Source: Aliirhizobium wenxiniae
GTDB taxonomy: Bacteria > Pseudomonadota > Alphaproteobacteria > Rhizobiales > Rhizobiaceae
Direction of reading: 5' to 3'
NCBI RefSeq assembly: GCF_019511445.1
Contig: NZ_JAEUAN010000001.1
Location: forward strand, 310,001-374,000
Length of the DNA stretch: 64,000 bases
In this document: positions 9,013-18,220 of the stretch, one piece after another
Numbering within the stretch: position 1 is the stretch's first letter
Layout: each line of letters opens with the position of its first letter
The notes under the pieces: model-generated
Told to the model about the DNA's origin: nothing
Database searches by the model: none
What the model saw: the letters and a program-made list of their open reading frames with translations, nothing else
Position numbers and translations under genes: made by a program

Positions 9013-9426
9013 TCAGAATCGTTTGGCGAGCCATGTGACGACATGGCCGCCGGACAGTGCATCCAGTTTGCCGATCTCGGCGTAACCGAGTTTCTGGTAG
9101 AGCGACAGGCCGGCAGGGTTCATAGTGTCGATATAGGCGCCGATGCAGCCACGTTTTCGAGCTTCATCTTCCGCCATTTCCAACATGCGGGTGGCAAGAC
9201 CCTGACCCTGCAAGTGTTCGGGAATGTAGAGCATGGAGACGTAGAGCCAGCCGCGGCCGGTGTAGCCGACAAGGCCGCCGCTGATCTCGCCATCGTCATC
9301 GTAAAGCGGGATCGTCAGTTCGCGGCGGTCGCTTTCGCCGAAGGTGGCAATGTTGAAGGCGCGCAGCTTCTGCAGGATTGCGTCTTCCTCCAGCGGCGCG
9401 ATGCCCTCGGTTACTTTCAGTTCCAT
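9013..9426 (-). CDS. GNAT family N-acetyltransferase (paralog 1)
   Basis: 137 residues; acetyl-CoA binding loop LQGQGLATRMLEMAEDEA and C-terminal GLSLYQKLGYAEIG. It is closely related to its upstream neighbour (9464-9883): both share a (G)YTxxGWL(F/Y)V block, the (R/L)QGQG(L/M)A loop and the ARxRGC region. The ribosome-binding site decides the start: GGGAGGG touches the ATG at 9435, which is too close, but sits correctly before the ATG at 9426 giving MELKVTEG. The substrate is unknown. The stop is four bases from the convergent LysR stop. Confidence 0.8.
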   Translation of the reverse strand: MELKVTEGIAPLEEDAILQKLRAFNIATFGESDRRELTIPLYDDDGEISGGLVGYTGRGWLYVSMLYIPEHLQGQGLATRMLEMAEDEARKRGCIGAYIDTMNPAGLSLYQKLGYAEIGKLDALSGGHVVTWLAKRF

Positions 9427-9463
9427 GCTCTTCATCCCTCCCAAAGAGGGACGCATCGATAAA

Positions 9464-9883
9464 CTAAAGGGCCTTTTTAAGGAAGGTGCGGGTGCGCTCG
9501 CCGACGAAAGCGGGGAGTTCTCCGAAAATCTCGTAGCCATGGCGCTGATAGGCTTTCAGCGCCTGCGGATTGAACGTATCGATCCAGGCGCCCTTGCAGC
9601 CGCGACGACGAGCTTCGGCTTCTGCCTGTTCGAGAAGTCGTGCGGCCATGCCCTGACCGCGCAACTCTTCCGGCACGAACAGGGCCTGGGTGAAAAGCCA
9701 GCCCCAGGAAGTGTAGCCGAACATGCCGCCGATCACCTTGTCACGTGCGTCACGGATAAGGACAACAACCACCAGCCGATCGGCAGGGCCGACGTCCGAC
9801 GCGTTATAGGCTGTGAGGCCGTTGAGGACGATATTCAGATCATCCGCCGACGCTTCCGACGTGGTTTCGAGACGAACGTCCAT
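9464..9883 (-). CDS. GNAT family N-acetyltransferase (paralog 2)
   Basis: 139 residues with acetyl-CoA loop LRGQGMAARLLEQAEAEA and the ending ALKAYQRHGYEIFGE. Its ATG at 9883 shares one base with the stop of the 688-residue membrane protein gene (TAATG), so its translation is probably coupled to that operon. A tandem duplication with the gene at 9013-9426 is the simplest origin. Substrate unknown; an acetylation role in the MoxR/vWA operon is only a possibility suggested by position. Confidence 0.8.
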   Translation of the reverse strand: MDVRLETTSEASADDLNIVLNGLTAYNASDVGPADRLVVVVLIRDARDKVIGGMFGYTSWGWLFTQALFVPEELRGQGMAARLLEQAEAEARRRGCKGAWIDTFNPQALKAYQRHGYEIFGELPAFVGERTRTFLKKAL

Positions 9884-11949
9884 TATCGTCCTTCGCGCCA
9901 CCACATGGCCGCGACCGCAAAGAGCAGCGCCGAGAGGCCGGCGAAACCGGCAAACAGCGGCAGGCTGTTGACGCCGCGCAACACACTCTCGTCGGTCATG
10001 CGGATCGACATGCGGTTGGGATTGCTGACGCGGATTTCGCCACGCACCGGCAGAATATCCGGCAGGGTGATATTTTCACCAGAGGCGACGCGGGTGACGA
10101 GGCCGTGGGTCTTTTCCGCATAGGGTTTCAGCACGTCTTCGGTCGAGATCATCGCCTTGAACTCGGGTGCATCGACGGCACCGACATGCACGAGCGTCGA
10201 GAACTCACCATTCGACACCTGGAAAAGGCCGACCTCGTCCATACGGCGTTCAAGGCGGTACTGACCCGGTTCTGCCTGCGTCATGGCGATTGTTTCCGTG
10301 CGGCCTGAGGGGAAGCGCACGGTTGCCGGGCCGGGATCGTCGCCGATCGTCTGACGGGTTGCCTCCAGAGTGCGACCGGAGGAGCGGGCGGTGAGCGCCT
10401 CCTCTTCCAGTTCCGGTTCCTTCATCAGCCAGTGAGCGATACGGCGATAAAGGGCCACATGCGGACCGCCGCCTTCGAACCCACGCGCCCAGAGCCAGCC
10501 CTGATCCGACAGGAGCATGGCGACGCGGCCCTGACCCTGGCGGTTCAGGACGAGAAGCGGACGGTCGCCGTCGCCTTCCATGACCGTCTGGCCGCGCGGC
10601 TGGTCGACATCGATGGTGCGGAACCAGCGGCCCCAGGCGGGCGGCGTCTGGCCGGAAGTATCGAGGCCGCGGGTGACGGGGTGTTTCTGGCCGACTTCGG
10701 AAAGATGCGGGTAGAAGCCGGCATTGTGGACATCGCCGGTGGGCGACGCCGGAAGCACCTGTTCCAGCGGGGTGAGCGCGATCGAATCCTCGCTTGCGTG
10801 TTCGGGACCTGCCGCGATCAAGAGCGCGCCGCCGTTTTGCACATATTGCGAAATGTAATCGTAATAGAGGATCGGCAGCACGCCGCGATGCTTGTAGCGG
10901 TCGAAGATAATCAGGTCGAAATCCTTGATCTTTTCGACAAACAGTTCGCGGGTCGGGAAGGCGATCAGCGACAGTTCGTTGATCGGGGTGCCATCCTGCT
11001 TTTCCGGCGGGCGAAGAATGGTGAAGTGGACAAGGTCGACAGATGCGTCGGACTTCAACAGGTTGCGCCATGCGCGTTCGCCGGCATGCGGTTCGCCGGA
11101 GACCAGCAGAACGCGCAGGTTCTGGCGGATGCCATCGATGACATGGACGGCGCGGTTGTTGGCGGTCGTCACTTCGCCCGGAAGCTCGTCGACGGAAAAT
11201 TCCATGACGTTGTTGCCGGCGCGCGGAACGGTGAAGGGGAAGGGCGTGTTGGCGCCGGGCGAGGCGCGGAAGGTGGCGATCTGCTCGCCGTTCATGCGCA
11301 CGGTCACCTGGGCCGGCGTGTTGGTGGCGCGGCCATCGTCGACGACGCGCAGCGTCAGCTCCTGCTCCTCGTTGACGATGCCGAAGCGCGGAGCGCGGAC
11401 GACTTCGACGCGCCGGTCGAACTCGTCCGGTTGTCCGGTGATCAGACCGTGAACGGGGGCATTGAAGCCGAGTTCCTGATTGGTGCCGGGCAGGTCGTGG
11501 ATCTGGCCGTCGGTGACGAAGACGGCAGCGCCGAGGCGGGCCGGGGGTACGTCTGACACTGCGGAGCGCAGGGCCGTGTAGAGGCGTGTCGAGGGTGTGT
11601 CGCTATCCGGGTCGTCGGCGACTTCGACGATGCGGGTCTCGATATTCGGATATCGGGCAAAGCGGTCGCGCAGTTCGGCCAGCGCCTCGTCCGTCTGTCG
11701 CTTGCGCTCATCGGTCTGCTGGCTCTGCGATCGGTCGACGACGATTGGCACGATGGTCGAGAGCTGTTCACGGTCTTCCTGCAGCAGTGTCGGGTTGGCG
11801 AGCGCCAAAAGCAGGAAGGCGAGCGCCAGCGTGCGCAGGCTGGCCCCGCGGACGCGGCGCCAGAAGGCAAGCGCGCAGAGAACGAGTGCGAGGATGCCGA
11901 GACCGATCAGGACAGGCCATGGGAAGAAAGGCGAGAACTCAAGTGTCAT
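9883..11949 (-). CDS. Membrane protein with vWA-like and glutamine-amidotransferase-like regions (MoxR operon)
   Basis: 688 residues. Two hydrophobic helices at the N-terminus (about residues 10-28 and 36-54) and one at the C-terminus (about 662-682) frame a large extracytoplasmic region. A von Willebrand A-like fold is suggested by the MIDAS-like DRSQS (near residue 72) and FVTDGQ (near 145). The middle part (RVLLVSGEPHAGERAW, later LLIAAGPEHAS) resembles the class I glutamine-amidotransferase-like fold seen in this family; I see no catalytic Cys triad. It is the last member of the moxR-DUF58-DUF4159 operon, 12 bases after the preceding gene. It probably acts with it in a membrane assembly served by MoxR. 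Function is inferred from context only. Confidence 0.75.
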   Translation of the reverse strand: MTLEFSPFFPWPVLIGLGILALVLCALAFWRRVRGASLRTLALAFLLLALANPTLLQEDREQLSTIVPIVVDRSQSQQTDERKRQTDEALAELRDRFARYPNIETRIVEVADDPDSDTPSTRLYTALRSAVSDVPPARLGAAVFVTDGQIHDLPGTNQELGFNAPVHGLITGQPDEFDRRVEVVRAPRFGIVNEEQELTLRVVDDGRATNTPAQVTVRMNGEQIATFRASPGANTPFPFTVPRAGNNVMEFSVDELPGEVTTANNRAVHVIDGIRQNLRVLLVSGEPHAGERAWRNLLKSDASVDLVHFTILRPPEKQDGTPINELSLIAFPTRELFVEKIKDFDLIIFDRYKHRGVLPILYYDYISQYVQNGGALLIAAGPEHASEDSIALTPLEQVLPASPTGDVHNAGFYPHLSEVGQKHPVTRGLDTSGQTPPAWGRWFRTIDVDQPRGQTVMEGDGDRPLLVLNRQGQGRVAMLLSDQGWLWARGFEGGGPHVALYRRIAHWLMKEPELEEEALTARSSGRTLEATRQTIGDDPGPATVRFPSGRTETIAMTQAEPGQYRLERRMDEVGLFQVSNGEFSTLVHVGAVDAPEFKAMISTEDVLKPYAEKTHGLVTRVASGENITLPDILPVRGEIRVSNPNRMSIRMTDESVLRGVNSLPLFAGFAGLSALLFAVAAMWWREGR

Positions 11950-11961
11950 CGATGCTCTTTC

Positions 11962-14799
11962 CTACTGGCCAAGCCGTTCGAGAAGGGCAGGGACATGGAC
12001 CTGGTCGGCCTTGTAGTTGCCGGTCAGCATGTACATCATGATGTTGACGCCGGCGCGGTAGGCATATTCGCGCTGCATGTCGTCCGGCGGAACGGTCGGC
12101 AGGACAGGTGCGCCCTGCTGGTCGACGGCCCATGCTCCGGCCAGATCGTTGCCGGTGATCATGATCGGTGAGACGCCATCGCCGCCAGAGGAGACCTGAT
12201 TGGCGTTACGGGCATCCTGACGGGCCTCGACCCAAAGGGCGCTGCCATTGTAGCGGCCGGGGAAATTGGTCAGAAGATAGAAGGAACGGGCCAAGACGTG
12301 GTTTTCCGGCACAGGCTCTAAGGGTGGGATGTCGATATTGGCGAGGATTTGCTGCAGCCGTTCGCCATTCGGCGTGCTGCCGCCACCGCCGAGCGAGGAA
12401 TACTGGTCGCGGGTATCGAAGAGCACGGTGCCGCCATTGCGCATATAGGCGTCGATGCGCGAGACCGCGGCCTGCGACGGCATCGGCGCATTGGCGGAAA
12501 TCGGCCAGTAGATGATCGGGTAGAAGGAGAGTTCATCCCTGGTGATATCCAGCCCAACGGGCGCGCCGGGCTCAAGCGTCGTGCGGTAGGTGAGGAACTC
12601 GGTAAGACCCGCAAGCCCCTGTTCGGAGATGCGATCGACATCGGCCTCGCCGGTCGTGACATAGGCGAGATGGGTCGTGTCGAGATGTTCGAGGATCTGT
12701 TCGTCGCCGGCTTTCGCACCGCTGCCTTCCGGCATTTCCTGCGCGGAAACCGGGTGAGGCTGGAAGGCGATAAGGCCGAAGGCGATGGCGGCAATTGCTG
12801 CTGCTGCACTTGTGCGGCGTCGTGATCCCTTCGGCAGGCGCGAGAAGGCGCCGTTGATGAAGAGCACGATCAGGCTGTCGAGAATGAGCATGGCAAAGGC
12901 TGCGGCAAACAGGGCAGGCCGCAGCGAGACAGCTTCGCCACCGGCAAGGCCTTCGCGGGTGACTGCGCGGCCGATCGGGGCGGGATCAAAGGCGGCAAGC
13001 TCTGCGCCGGGCGGCAAGAGGTTGACCGCGGAAAAGCCGTCTTCGGTGCCGTAAAGGCCCGGAGGATGGTCGAAGGTCGCCGAGGGCGTTTCGCCGGCGC
13101 GGATCATGATCGGGCGCACGCCGCTGGTTTCGGTCGAGAGAAGGCCGTCGGCGGTCAGCAGGCGGTAGGCGGGCAGTGTTGCGGCGGCGTTTTCCGAGCC
13201 TGCCGATGCGGTCGTTGCACCGCCGGCACGGGCCATCTGGACGACACGGCGCAGCATTTCGACGAAATTGCCGGAGAGCGGCAGGTTCGACCATGTGGCT
13301 TCGGCGCTGGTGTGGAAGAGCACGAGGCGGCCGGCATCGACATCACGCGTGGTGACGAGCGGGGTTCCATCGGCAAGGCTTGCCCAGGTGCGCTCAGCAA
13401 GATCCGGCGTTGGTTCGGCAAGAACCTGGCGGGTGACGGTGATATCGGTTGCGCGCGGCATGCCGGCGAAGGGGCCGAATGTGGGGAAGTTCGCCAGCGA
13501 CTGCGGCTCCGACCAGGACATGGCGCCGCCAAGCGCACGTTCGCCCTGGCGCAATCTTACCGGCACAAGCGGATCATCGGCGGGAGCTGCTGCAAGGCGT
13601 GGACCAGCAAACCGGATCAGCGTGCCGCCGCGGGCGATCCAGCGTTCCAGCGGCTCATAGGTTTCGGCCGGAAGGCGGCCGACATCGGCCATGATGATGG
13701 CGGATGGGTTGTTTTCGAGGATCTGCGGGATCGCGACGGCAAGGTCCGCGGTATTTGTCTGGATGATATCGGCATAGGGCGAAAGCGCCCTGTTGATATA
13801 ATAGAGCGGCTGCAGAAGCGGCTGGAAATCGCTGCCGCTTTCGCCTGAAATCAGTGCGATACGGCGGCGCTTGAAACCGTCATCGAGCAGGTGGGTGGCG
13901 CCTGCGGTGGCTAGGCCCTCGACGCCGAGGCGGGCGAAATCGTTGCGCAGTTCGAAAGGTGCAGAGATTTCAGCCGTCGCGGTGCCGGAACCGGCGGCGA
14001 AATCGACCGTGCCTGCGGCGAGCGAACGGCCCTGCTGGTCGAGCGCGTTGACCGTCAGTTGCTGCGGAGCGGCGGTATCGAGGCGGGTGGCGGTGACGGC
14101 CATGGTCTCGGAATTGTTGGTGGCGCCGGTAAGCGCGACCGCGCCGCGGCCTTCACCCTGATAGAGACGAACATCGTTTGGCGCGAAGGCTGCAAGGGCG
14201 GTCATGGCATCACCGTCGCCGGGGGCTGCTATGCCATCGGAAATGAGAGCGACGGTACCAAGCGGATTGCCGTCCAGCGCTTCCTGCAGGGTGCGGATGG
14301 CGCGCAGGCGATCGGGGACGAGAGGCTTCGGCTCGGCGGCGGCAAGCTTGTCGCGGGCGGCAGAGGCGGTGCCGGCGGTCGGCTCGTTGTTCGTGTCGGC
14401 GGTGAAGGTCAGCGAGACCGGAACGTCGGCGCTTTCAGCCTCGTCGATCAGCATGCTGGCGGTCTCGACCCGGCGTTCCCAGTCAACCGAGCTAGACCAG
14501 CCATTGTCGATGACAAGAGCCAGCGGGCCATTGGCATTGAGCGAACTGGCGCGCGGGTTCATGACCGGATCGGCGATCGCGAGAATGACTGCGGCGGCAA
14601 GCAGCATGCGCAGAAGCGTCAGCCACCAGGGGCTCTGGGCCGGGGTTTCCTCGCGCTTCAGGACAGTTGCGAGGATTCGGAGCGGCGGGAATATTTCGGC
14701 TTTCGGGCGCGGCGGCGTGAGGCGCAGCAGCCACCAGATGACCGGCAGCGACAGGAGGCCGAAAAGGATCAGTGGATTGGCGAAGGCAAGCGCGTTCAT
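11962..14799 (-). CDS. BatA/vWA-like membrane protein with C-terminal DUF4159
   Basis: 945 residues. The N-terminus (FANPLILFGLLSLPVIWWLL) is the BatA-type membrane domain, with a second helix near residues 62-80. A vWA-like region follows with the MIDAS-like DNGWSSS and ALISDG. Two further helices occur near residues 640-690. The last 250 residues (TTHLAYVTTGEADVDRISEQ, YMRNGGTVLFDTRDQ) are DUF4159. Its ATG overlaps the stop of the DUF58 gene (ATGA), so translation is coupled. In known systems MoxR AAA+ ATPases act on vWA proteins to assemble or activate partner complexes; which complex is served here is not known. Confidence 0.82.
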   Translation of the reverse strand: MNALAFANPLILFGLLSLPVIWWLLRLTPPRPKAEIFPPLRILATVLKREETPAQSPWWLTLLRMLLAAAVILAIADPVMNPRASSLNANGPLALVIDNGWSSSVDWERRVETASMLIDEAESADVPVSLTFTADTNNEPTAGTASAARDKLAAAEPKPLVPDRLRAIRTLQEALDGNPLGTVALISDGIAAPGDGDAMTALAAFAPNDVRLYQGEGRGAVALTGATNNSETMAVTATRLDTAAPQQLTVNALDQQGRSLAAGTVDFAAGSGTATAEISAPFELRNDFARLGVEGLATAGATHLLDDGFKRRRIALISGESGSDFQPLLQPLYYINRALSPYADIIQTNTADLAVAIPQILENNPSAIIMADVGRLPAETYEPLERWIARGGTLIRFAGPRLAAAPADDPLVPVRLRQGERALGGAMSWSEPQSLANFPTFGPFAGMPRATDITVTRQVLAEPTPDLAERTWASLADGTPLVTTRDVDAGRLVLFHTSAEATWSNLPLSGNFVEMLRRVVQMARAGGATTASAGSENAAATLPAYRLLTADGLLSTETSGVRPIMIRAGETPSATFDHPPGLYGTEDGFSAVNLLPPGAELAAFDPAPIGRAVTREGLAGGEAVSLRPALFAAAFAMLILDSLIVLFINGAFSRLPKGSRRRTSAAAAIAAIAFGLIAFQPHPVSAQEMPEGSGAKAGDEQILEHLDTTHLAYVTTGEADVDRISEQGLAGLTEFLTYRTTLEPGAPVGLDITRDELSFYPIIYWPISANAPMPSQAAVSRIDAYMRNGGTVLFDTRDQYSSLGGGGSTPNGERLQQILANIDIPPLEPVPENHVLARSFYLLTNFPGRYNGSALWVEARQDARNANQVSSGGDGVSPIMITGNDLAGAWAVDQQGAPVLPTVPPDDMQREYAYRAGVNIMMYMLTGNYKADQVHVPALLERLGQ

Positions 14800-15713
14800 G
14801 TGCGGCCTCCCGGGAATGTCGCGGGCATGCCGGACAGTTGGCCGTGGACCGCAACCAGCGCTTCGGAGGCGAGGTGATCGGTGCGGTGGAAGGTAAAACT
14901 CCAGCCGAGACGGCGCAGGCCATCGCCTAGCGCTTCGCGGCGGGCGAGATAGGCGCGCTGATAGTCATCGCGGATCATTTCGGCGCGGCCGGAGGTGAGC
15001 TTTTCGCCGGTTTCCGGATCGGTGAATTCGGTTCGGCCGGTATAGGGGAAGGTTTCTTCGGCAGGATCTGCCACTTCGATGACATGGCCGCGCAGGCCGC
15101 GTTTTCCAAGCGGCGAGATGCGCGACATAACGCTGTCGGCATCATCGAGAAAATCGCCGATCAGGACGATATCGCTCTGGCCTCTGATCATCGCGGTTTC
15201 CGGCATGCCGGTGGTCGGCGGCGCATGCATGATGGCGGTCGCCAGCCGTTCGGCGGCGTTGCGGGCCGAGACCGGTTCCATGATGCCGGGACACCCGATG
15301 CGTTCGCCGGAGCGGGCGAGGATTTCGGCAAGCGCCAGCATCAAAACCAGCGCGCGGCTTTCCTTCGAGACCATGGCGAAGGTCGACTTGTACATCATTG
15401 ACGGCGACATGTCGGCCCAGAGCCAGATAGTGTGGGCTGCCTCCCATTCGCGGTCGCGGACATAGGTATGGTCGTCGCGGGCGGAGCGGCGCCAGTCGAT
15501 GCGCGACAGGCTTTCACCTTCGGCATAGGGGCGGAACTGCCAGAAGTTTTCGCCCATGCCGCGCTTGCGCCTTCCGTGCCAGCCGGCAATCACGGTGTTG
15601 GCGATGCGCTTTGCTTCCACCATGCAGTCGGGCACCAGTGCCGCACGCGCCTGGGCGCGGGAGAGGACTTCACTGCTGGGTGTCTGCTCGACGATCTGGC
15701 CGATTGATGCCAC
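14796..15713 (-). CDS. DUF58 domain protein (MoxR partner)
   Basis: 305 residues, soluble. The DUF58 hallmark is clear: GMGENFWQFRPYAEGESLSR then IDWRRSARDDHTYVRDRE, which in the family leads into a vWA-like domain with LWADMSPSM as the MIDAS-like DxSxS motif (ADMSPS). It lies 27 bases downstream of moxR and overlaps the next gene by four bases. DUF58 proteins are regular partners of MoxR ATPases; a role as adaptor between the ATPase and the membrane vWA proteins is inferred from gene order. Confidence 0.88.
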   Translation of the reverse strand: MASIGQIVEQTPSSEVLSRAQARAALVPDCMVEAKRIANTVIAGWHGRRKRGMGENFWQFRPYAEGESLSRIDWRRSARDDHTYVRDREWEAAHTIWLWADMSPSMMYKSTFAMVSKESRALVLMLALAEILARSGERIGCPGIMEPVSARNAAERLATAIMHAPPTTGMPETAMIRGQSDIVLIGDFLDDADSVMSRISPLGKRGLRGHVIEVADPAEETFPYTGRTEFTDPETGEKLTSGRAEMIRDDYQRAYLARREALGDGLRRLGWSFTFHRTDHLASEALVAVHGQLSGMPATFPGGRT

Positions 15714-15740
15714 GCATTGTCCTTTCGAAAGGCCGGGAAA

Positions 15741-16754
15741 TTATCCGCGGGCCTGCTTTACCAATCCGGCGATCACGTCGCGCACCGACATGCCTTCGGC
15801 ACGGGCGGCGAAATTCAATGCCATGCGGTGTTCGAGAACCGGTTCCGCCAGTGCATAGACATCGTCGAGCGAAGGGGCGAGGCGGCCCTGATAGAGCGCG
15901 CGGGCGCGGGCGGTCAGCATCAGCGACTGGCCGGCGCGAGGACCTGGACCCCAGGCGACGTGCCGGTCGGTATCGGCATTGCCATGGCCGGGGCGGGCGG
16001 AGCGGACGAGCGACAGGATCGCATCGACTACCTTGTCCGAGACCGGCATCTGGCGGATCAGCATCTGGATTTCCTGCAGGCGGGCACTGTCGATGACGCC
16101 GCGGGGCTTGGCTTCGGCAAGACCGGTCGTGCCGAGCAGGATCTGACGTTCGGCATCGAGATCAGGGTAGAGAACATCGACCTGCAGCAGGAAGCGGTCG
16201 AGCTGGGCTTCCGGCAGCGGATAGGTGCCTTCCTGTTCCAGCGGGTTCTGGGTGGCGAGAACATGGAACGGGGCGGGGAGATCGAAACGCTGGCCGGCAA
16301 CCGTGATGTGGTATTCCTGCATGGACTGCAGAAGCGCCGACTGGGTACGCGGCGAGGCGCGGTTTATTTCGTCGGCCATCAGCAGCTGCGCGAAGATCGG
16401 GCCCTTGATGAAGCGGAAGGAACGGCGGCCGGTTTCGTCCGTATCCATGACTTCGGAGCCGAGAATATCGGAGGGCATCAGGTCGGGCGTGAACTGGATG
16501 CGGTTGGAATCAAGGCCAAGAACAGTACCGAGCGTGGTGACGAGCTTGGTCTTGGCAAGACCCGGCACGCCGACGAGCAGCGCGTGACCGCCGGAGAGGA
16601 CTGCGAGAAGCGTGTTTTCCACCACCCGTTCCTGGCCGAAAATGACCTTGGCGATTTCCTCGCGGACGGCGGCGATATCGGCCAGCGCCTTTTCGGCGGC
16701 GGCGACGATCGCCTTCTCGTCAAGAACGGCCTCGGTTGGATTCATCACGCCCAT
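15741..16754 (-). CDS. MoxR-family AAA+ ATPase
   Basis: 337 residues. Walker A is GVPGLAKTK, Walker B is LLMADEIN, and sensor 1 lies in HVLATQNPLEQEGTYPLPEA, all typical of the MoxR proper subfamily. It is first in the operon and should act as a chaperone-like ATPase on the vWA proteins encoded downstream. I chose the ATG at 16754 because GGAGA lies five bases before it; ATGs two codons up or three codons down are weaker. The 192 bases between this gene and the divergent DUF1285 gene should hold promoters for both directions. Confidence 0.92.
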   Translation of the reverse strand: MGVMNPTEAVLDEKAIVAAAEKALADIAAVREEIAKVIFGQERVVENTLLAVLSGGHALLVGVPGLAKTKLVTTLGTVLGLDSNRIQFTPDLMPSDILGSEVMDTDETGRRSFRFIKGPIFAQLLMADEINRASPRTQSALLQSMQEYHITVAGQRFDLPAPFHVLATQNPLEQEGTYPLPEAQLDRFLLQVDVLYPDLDAERQILLGTTGLAEAKPRGVIDSARLQEIQMLIRQMPVSDKVVDAILSLVRSARPGHGNADTDRHVAWGPGPRAGQSLMLTARARALYQGRLAPSLDDVYALAEPVLEHRMALNFAARAEGMSVRDVIAGLVKQARG

Positions 16755-16946
16755 GTCGTTCTCCATAATCAAGGTCGATATTCATCTGCCGGTCGGGTGT
16801 CTGCCCTCAGCACGAGTCGTTGCACCGCAGCAAGTACATTAGCCTCAGAAACTATTACCCGAAATAAGGCTGACAAGCTCGTTCCGAATGACTATCTCGT
16901 GAGGAATGATCGCGACGGTCAACGATTAATTTCGAACCGGGACTGA

Positions 16947-17573
16947 ATGATGGCAGCAGAGACGATAAATTCGGCGCCCGACGCCGCCGGCCTTGCGGCC
17001 ATGATTTCGCGCGCTGCCGAACAATCCGGCGACAAAAGCCGCGGATTGCCGCCAGTGGACAAGTGGAATCCGCCTTTCTGCGGCGATCTCGACATGGAAA
17101 TCCGGGCTGACGGCACTTGGTTCTATATGGGAACGCCGATCGGCCGGGCGCCGCTGGTGCGGCTGTTTTCCACCGTTTTGCGCAAGGACGAGGATGGCAA
17201 AACCTATCTCGTCACGCCTGTGGAAAAGGTCGGCATCCGGGTCGTCGATGCGCCGTTCGTGGCGGTCGAGATGCAGGCGGGAGAGCGAGATGGCGCGCCG
17301 CTGATCACATTTCGCACCAATGTTGGGGATGTCGTCGAAGTCGATGCGGCCCATCCTTTGAGGTTCGAGACGGTTGGTGAAGAGCGGCAGTTGAAGCCGT
17401 ATGTGCTGGTACGCGGACGGCTGGAGGCGCTGGTCTCGCGGGCGATGATGTATGAGCTGGTCGCGCTCGGCGAGACGGTCACGATCGACGGGATAGAGAT
17501 GTTTGCCGTTCGCTCGGCGAGCGAGGTCTTTCCGATCATGCGTGCGGATGAACTGGAGCGGCTGGCATCATGA
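16947..17573 (+). CDS. DUF1285 domain protein
   Basis: 208 residues. The central part (CGDLDMEIRADGTWFYMGTP, then LVRLFSTVLRKDEDG) is the signature of DUF1285, a conserved proteobacterial family of unknown function. The gene is the first of a tight operon with nudL and cca, overlapping the next start by four bases (ATGA at 17570-17573). The conserved linkage suggests a part in nucleotide or tRNA maintenance, but that is inference. The start is an ATG-ATG pair at 16947; either could serve. Confidence 0.82.
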   Translation: MMAAETINSAPDAAGLAAMISRAAEQSGDKSRGLPPVDKWNPPFCGDLDMEIRADGTWFYMGTPIGRAPLVRLFSTVLRKDEDGKTYLVTPVEKVGIRVVDAPFVAVEMQAGERDGAPLITFRTNVGDVVEVDAAHPLRFETVGEERQLKPYVLVRGRLEALVSRAMMYELVALGETVTIDGIEMFAVRSASEVFPIMRADELERLAS

Positions 17574-18220
17574 GTGACCTGATCATCGATGAGGCCGCGC
17601 CGTTTTCAGCCGGAGAATTCCGCCGCCGGGCGCTGCATCAAAGCGGCAGGCCGCTCGATGCGGCCTGGGGCGATCACGGCGATCATCGGCTCAATCCGCA
17701 ATTCGTCCAGTCGGCGCGTGACCTGAAGCTGCGTGATGCGGCGGTGCTGGTGCCGGTCGTCGATGATGGAAACGAGGCAAAGATCATCCTGACGCAGCGC
17801 ACGGCGAGCCTACGCAAACATTCCGGCCAGATCGCCTTTCCGGGCGGGGCCATCGATCCCGAAGATGCTTCGCCGGAGCAGGCGGCACTGCGCGAGGCGC
17901 GCGAGGAGATCGGGCTTGATCCTCGCTTTGTCGAACCATTGGCGCGGCTGCCGAACTATTATGCGCCATCGGGTTTTCGCATCACGCCGGTGCTTTCCGT
18001 GGTGAAGCGCGGTTTCGAGCTGACGCTCAACCCGACCGAGGTGGACGACGTGTTTGAGGTGCCGCTGTCGTTTCTGATGAACGAGGCGAACCACCAGCAG
18101 GGCAGCCGCCAGTTCAACGGAACGGAGCGGCATTTCTACCTGATGCCCTACGAGGACCGGAATATCTGGGGGATTACCGCGGGTATCCTCCGCACGCTTT
18201 ATGAAAGGCTTTATGCATGA
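17570..18220 (+). CDS. CoA pyrophosphatase (Nudix, NudL type)
   Basis: 216 residues. The coenzyme A-specific motif is present before the Nudix box: LTQRTASLRKHSGQIAFPGG. The box itself (GGAIDPEDASPEQAALREAR, then EEIGL) is fully canonical. These enzymes split CoA and its derivatives into 4'-phosphopantetheine and 3',5'-ADP. The gene overlaps both neighbours by four bases, so the three genes are translationally coupled. Confidence 0.88.
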   Translation: MSDLIIDEAAPFSAGEFRRRALHQSGRPLDAAWGDHGDHRLNPQFVQSARDLKLRDAAVLVPVVDDGNEAKIILTQRTASLRKHSGQIAFPGGAIDPEDASPEQAALREAREEIGLDPRFVEPLARLPNYYAPSGFRITPVLSVVKRGFELTLNPTEVDDVFEVPLSFLMNEANHQQGSRQFNGTERHFYLMPYEDRNIWGITAGILRTLYERLYA

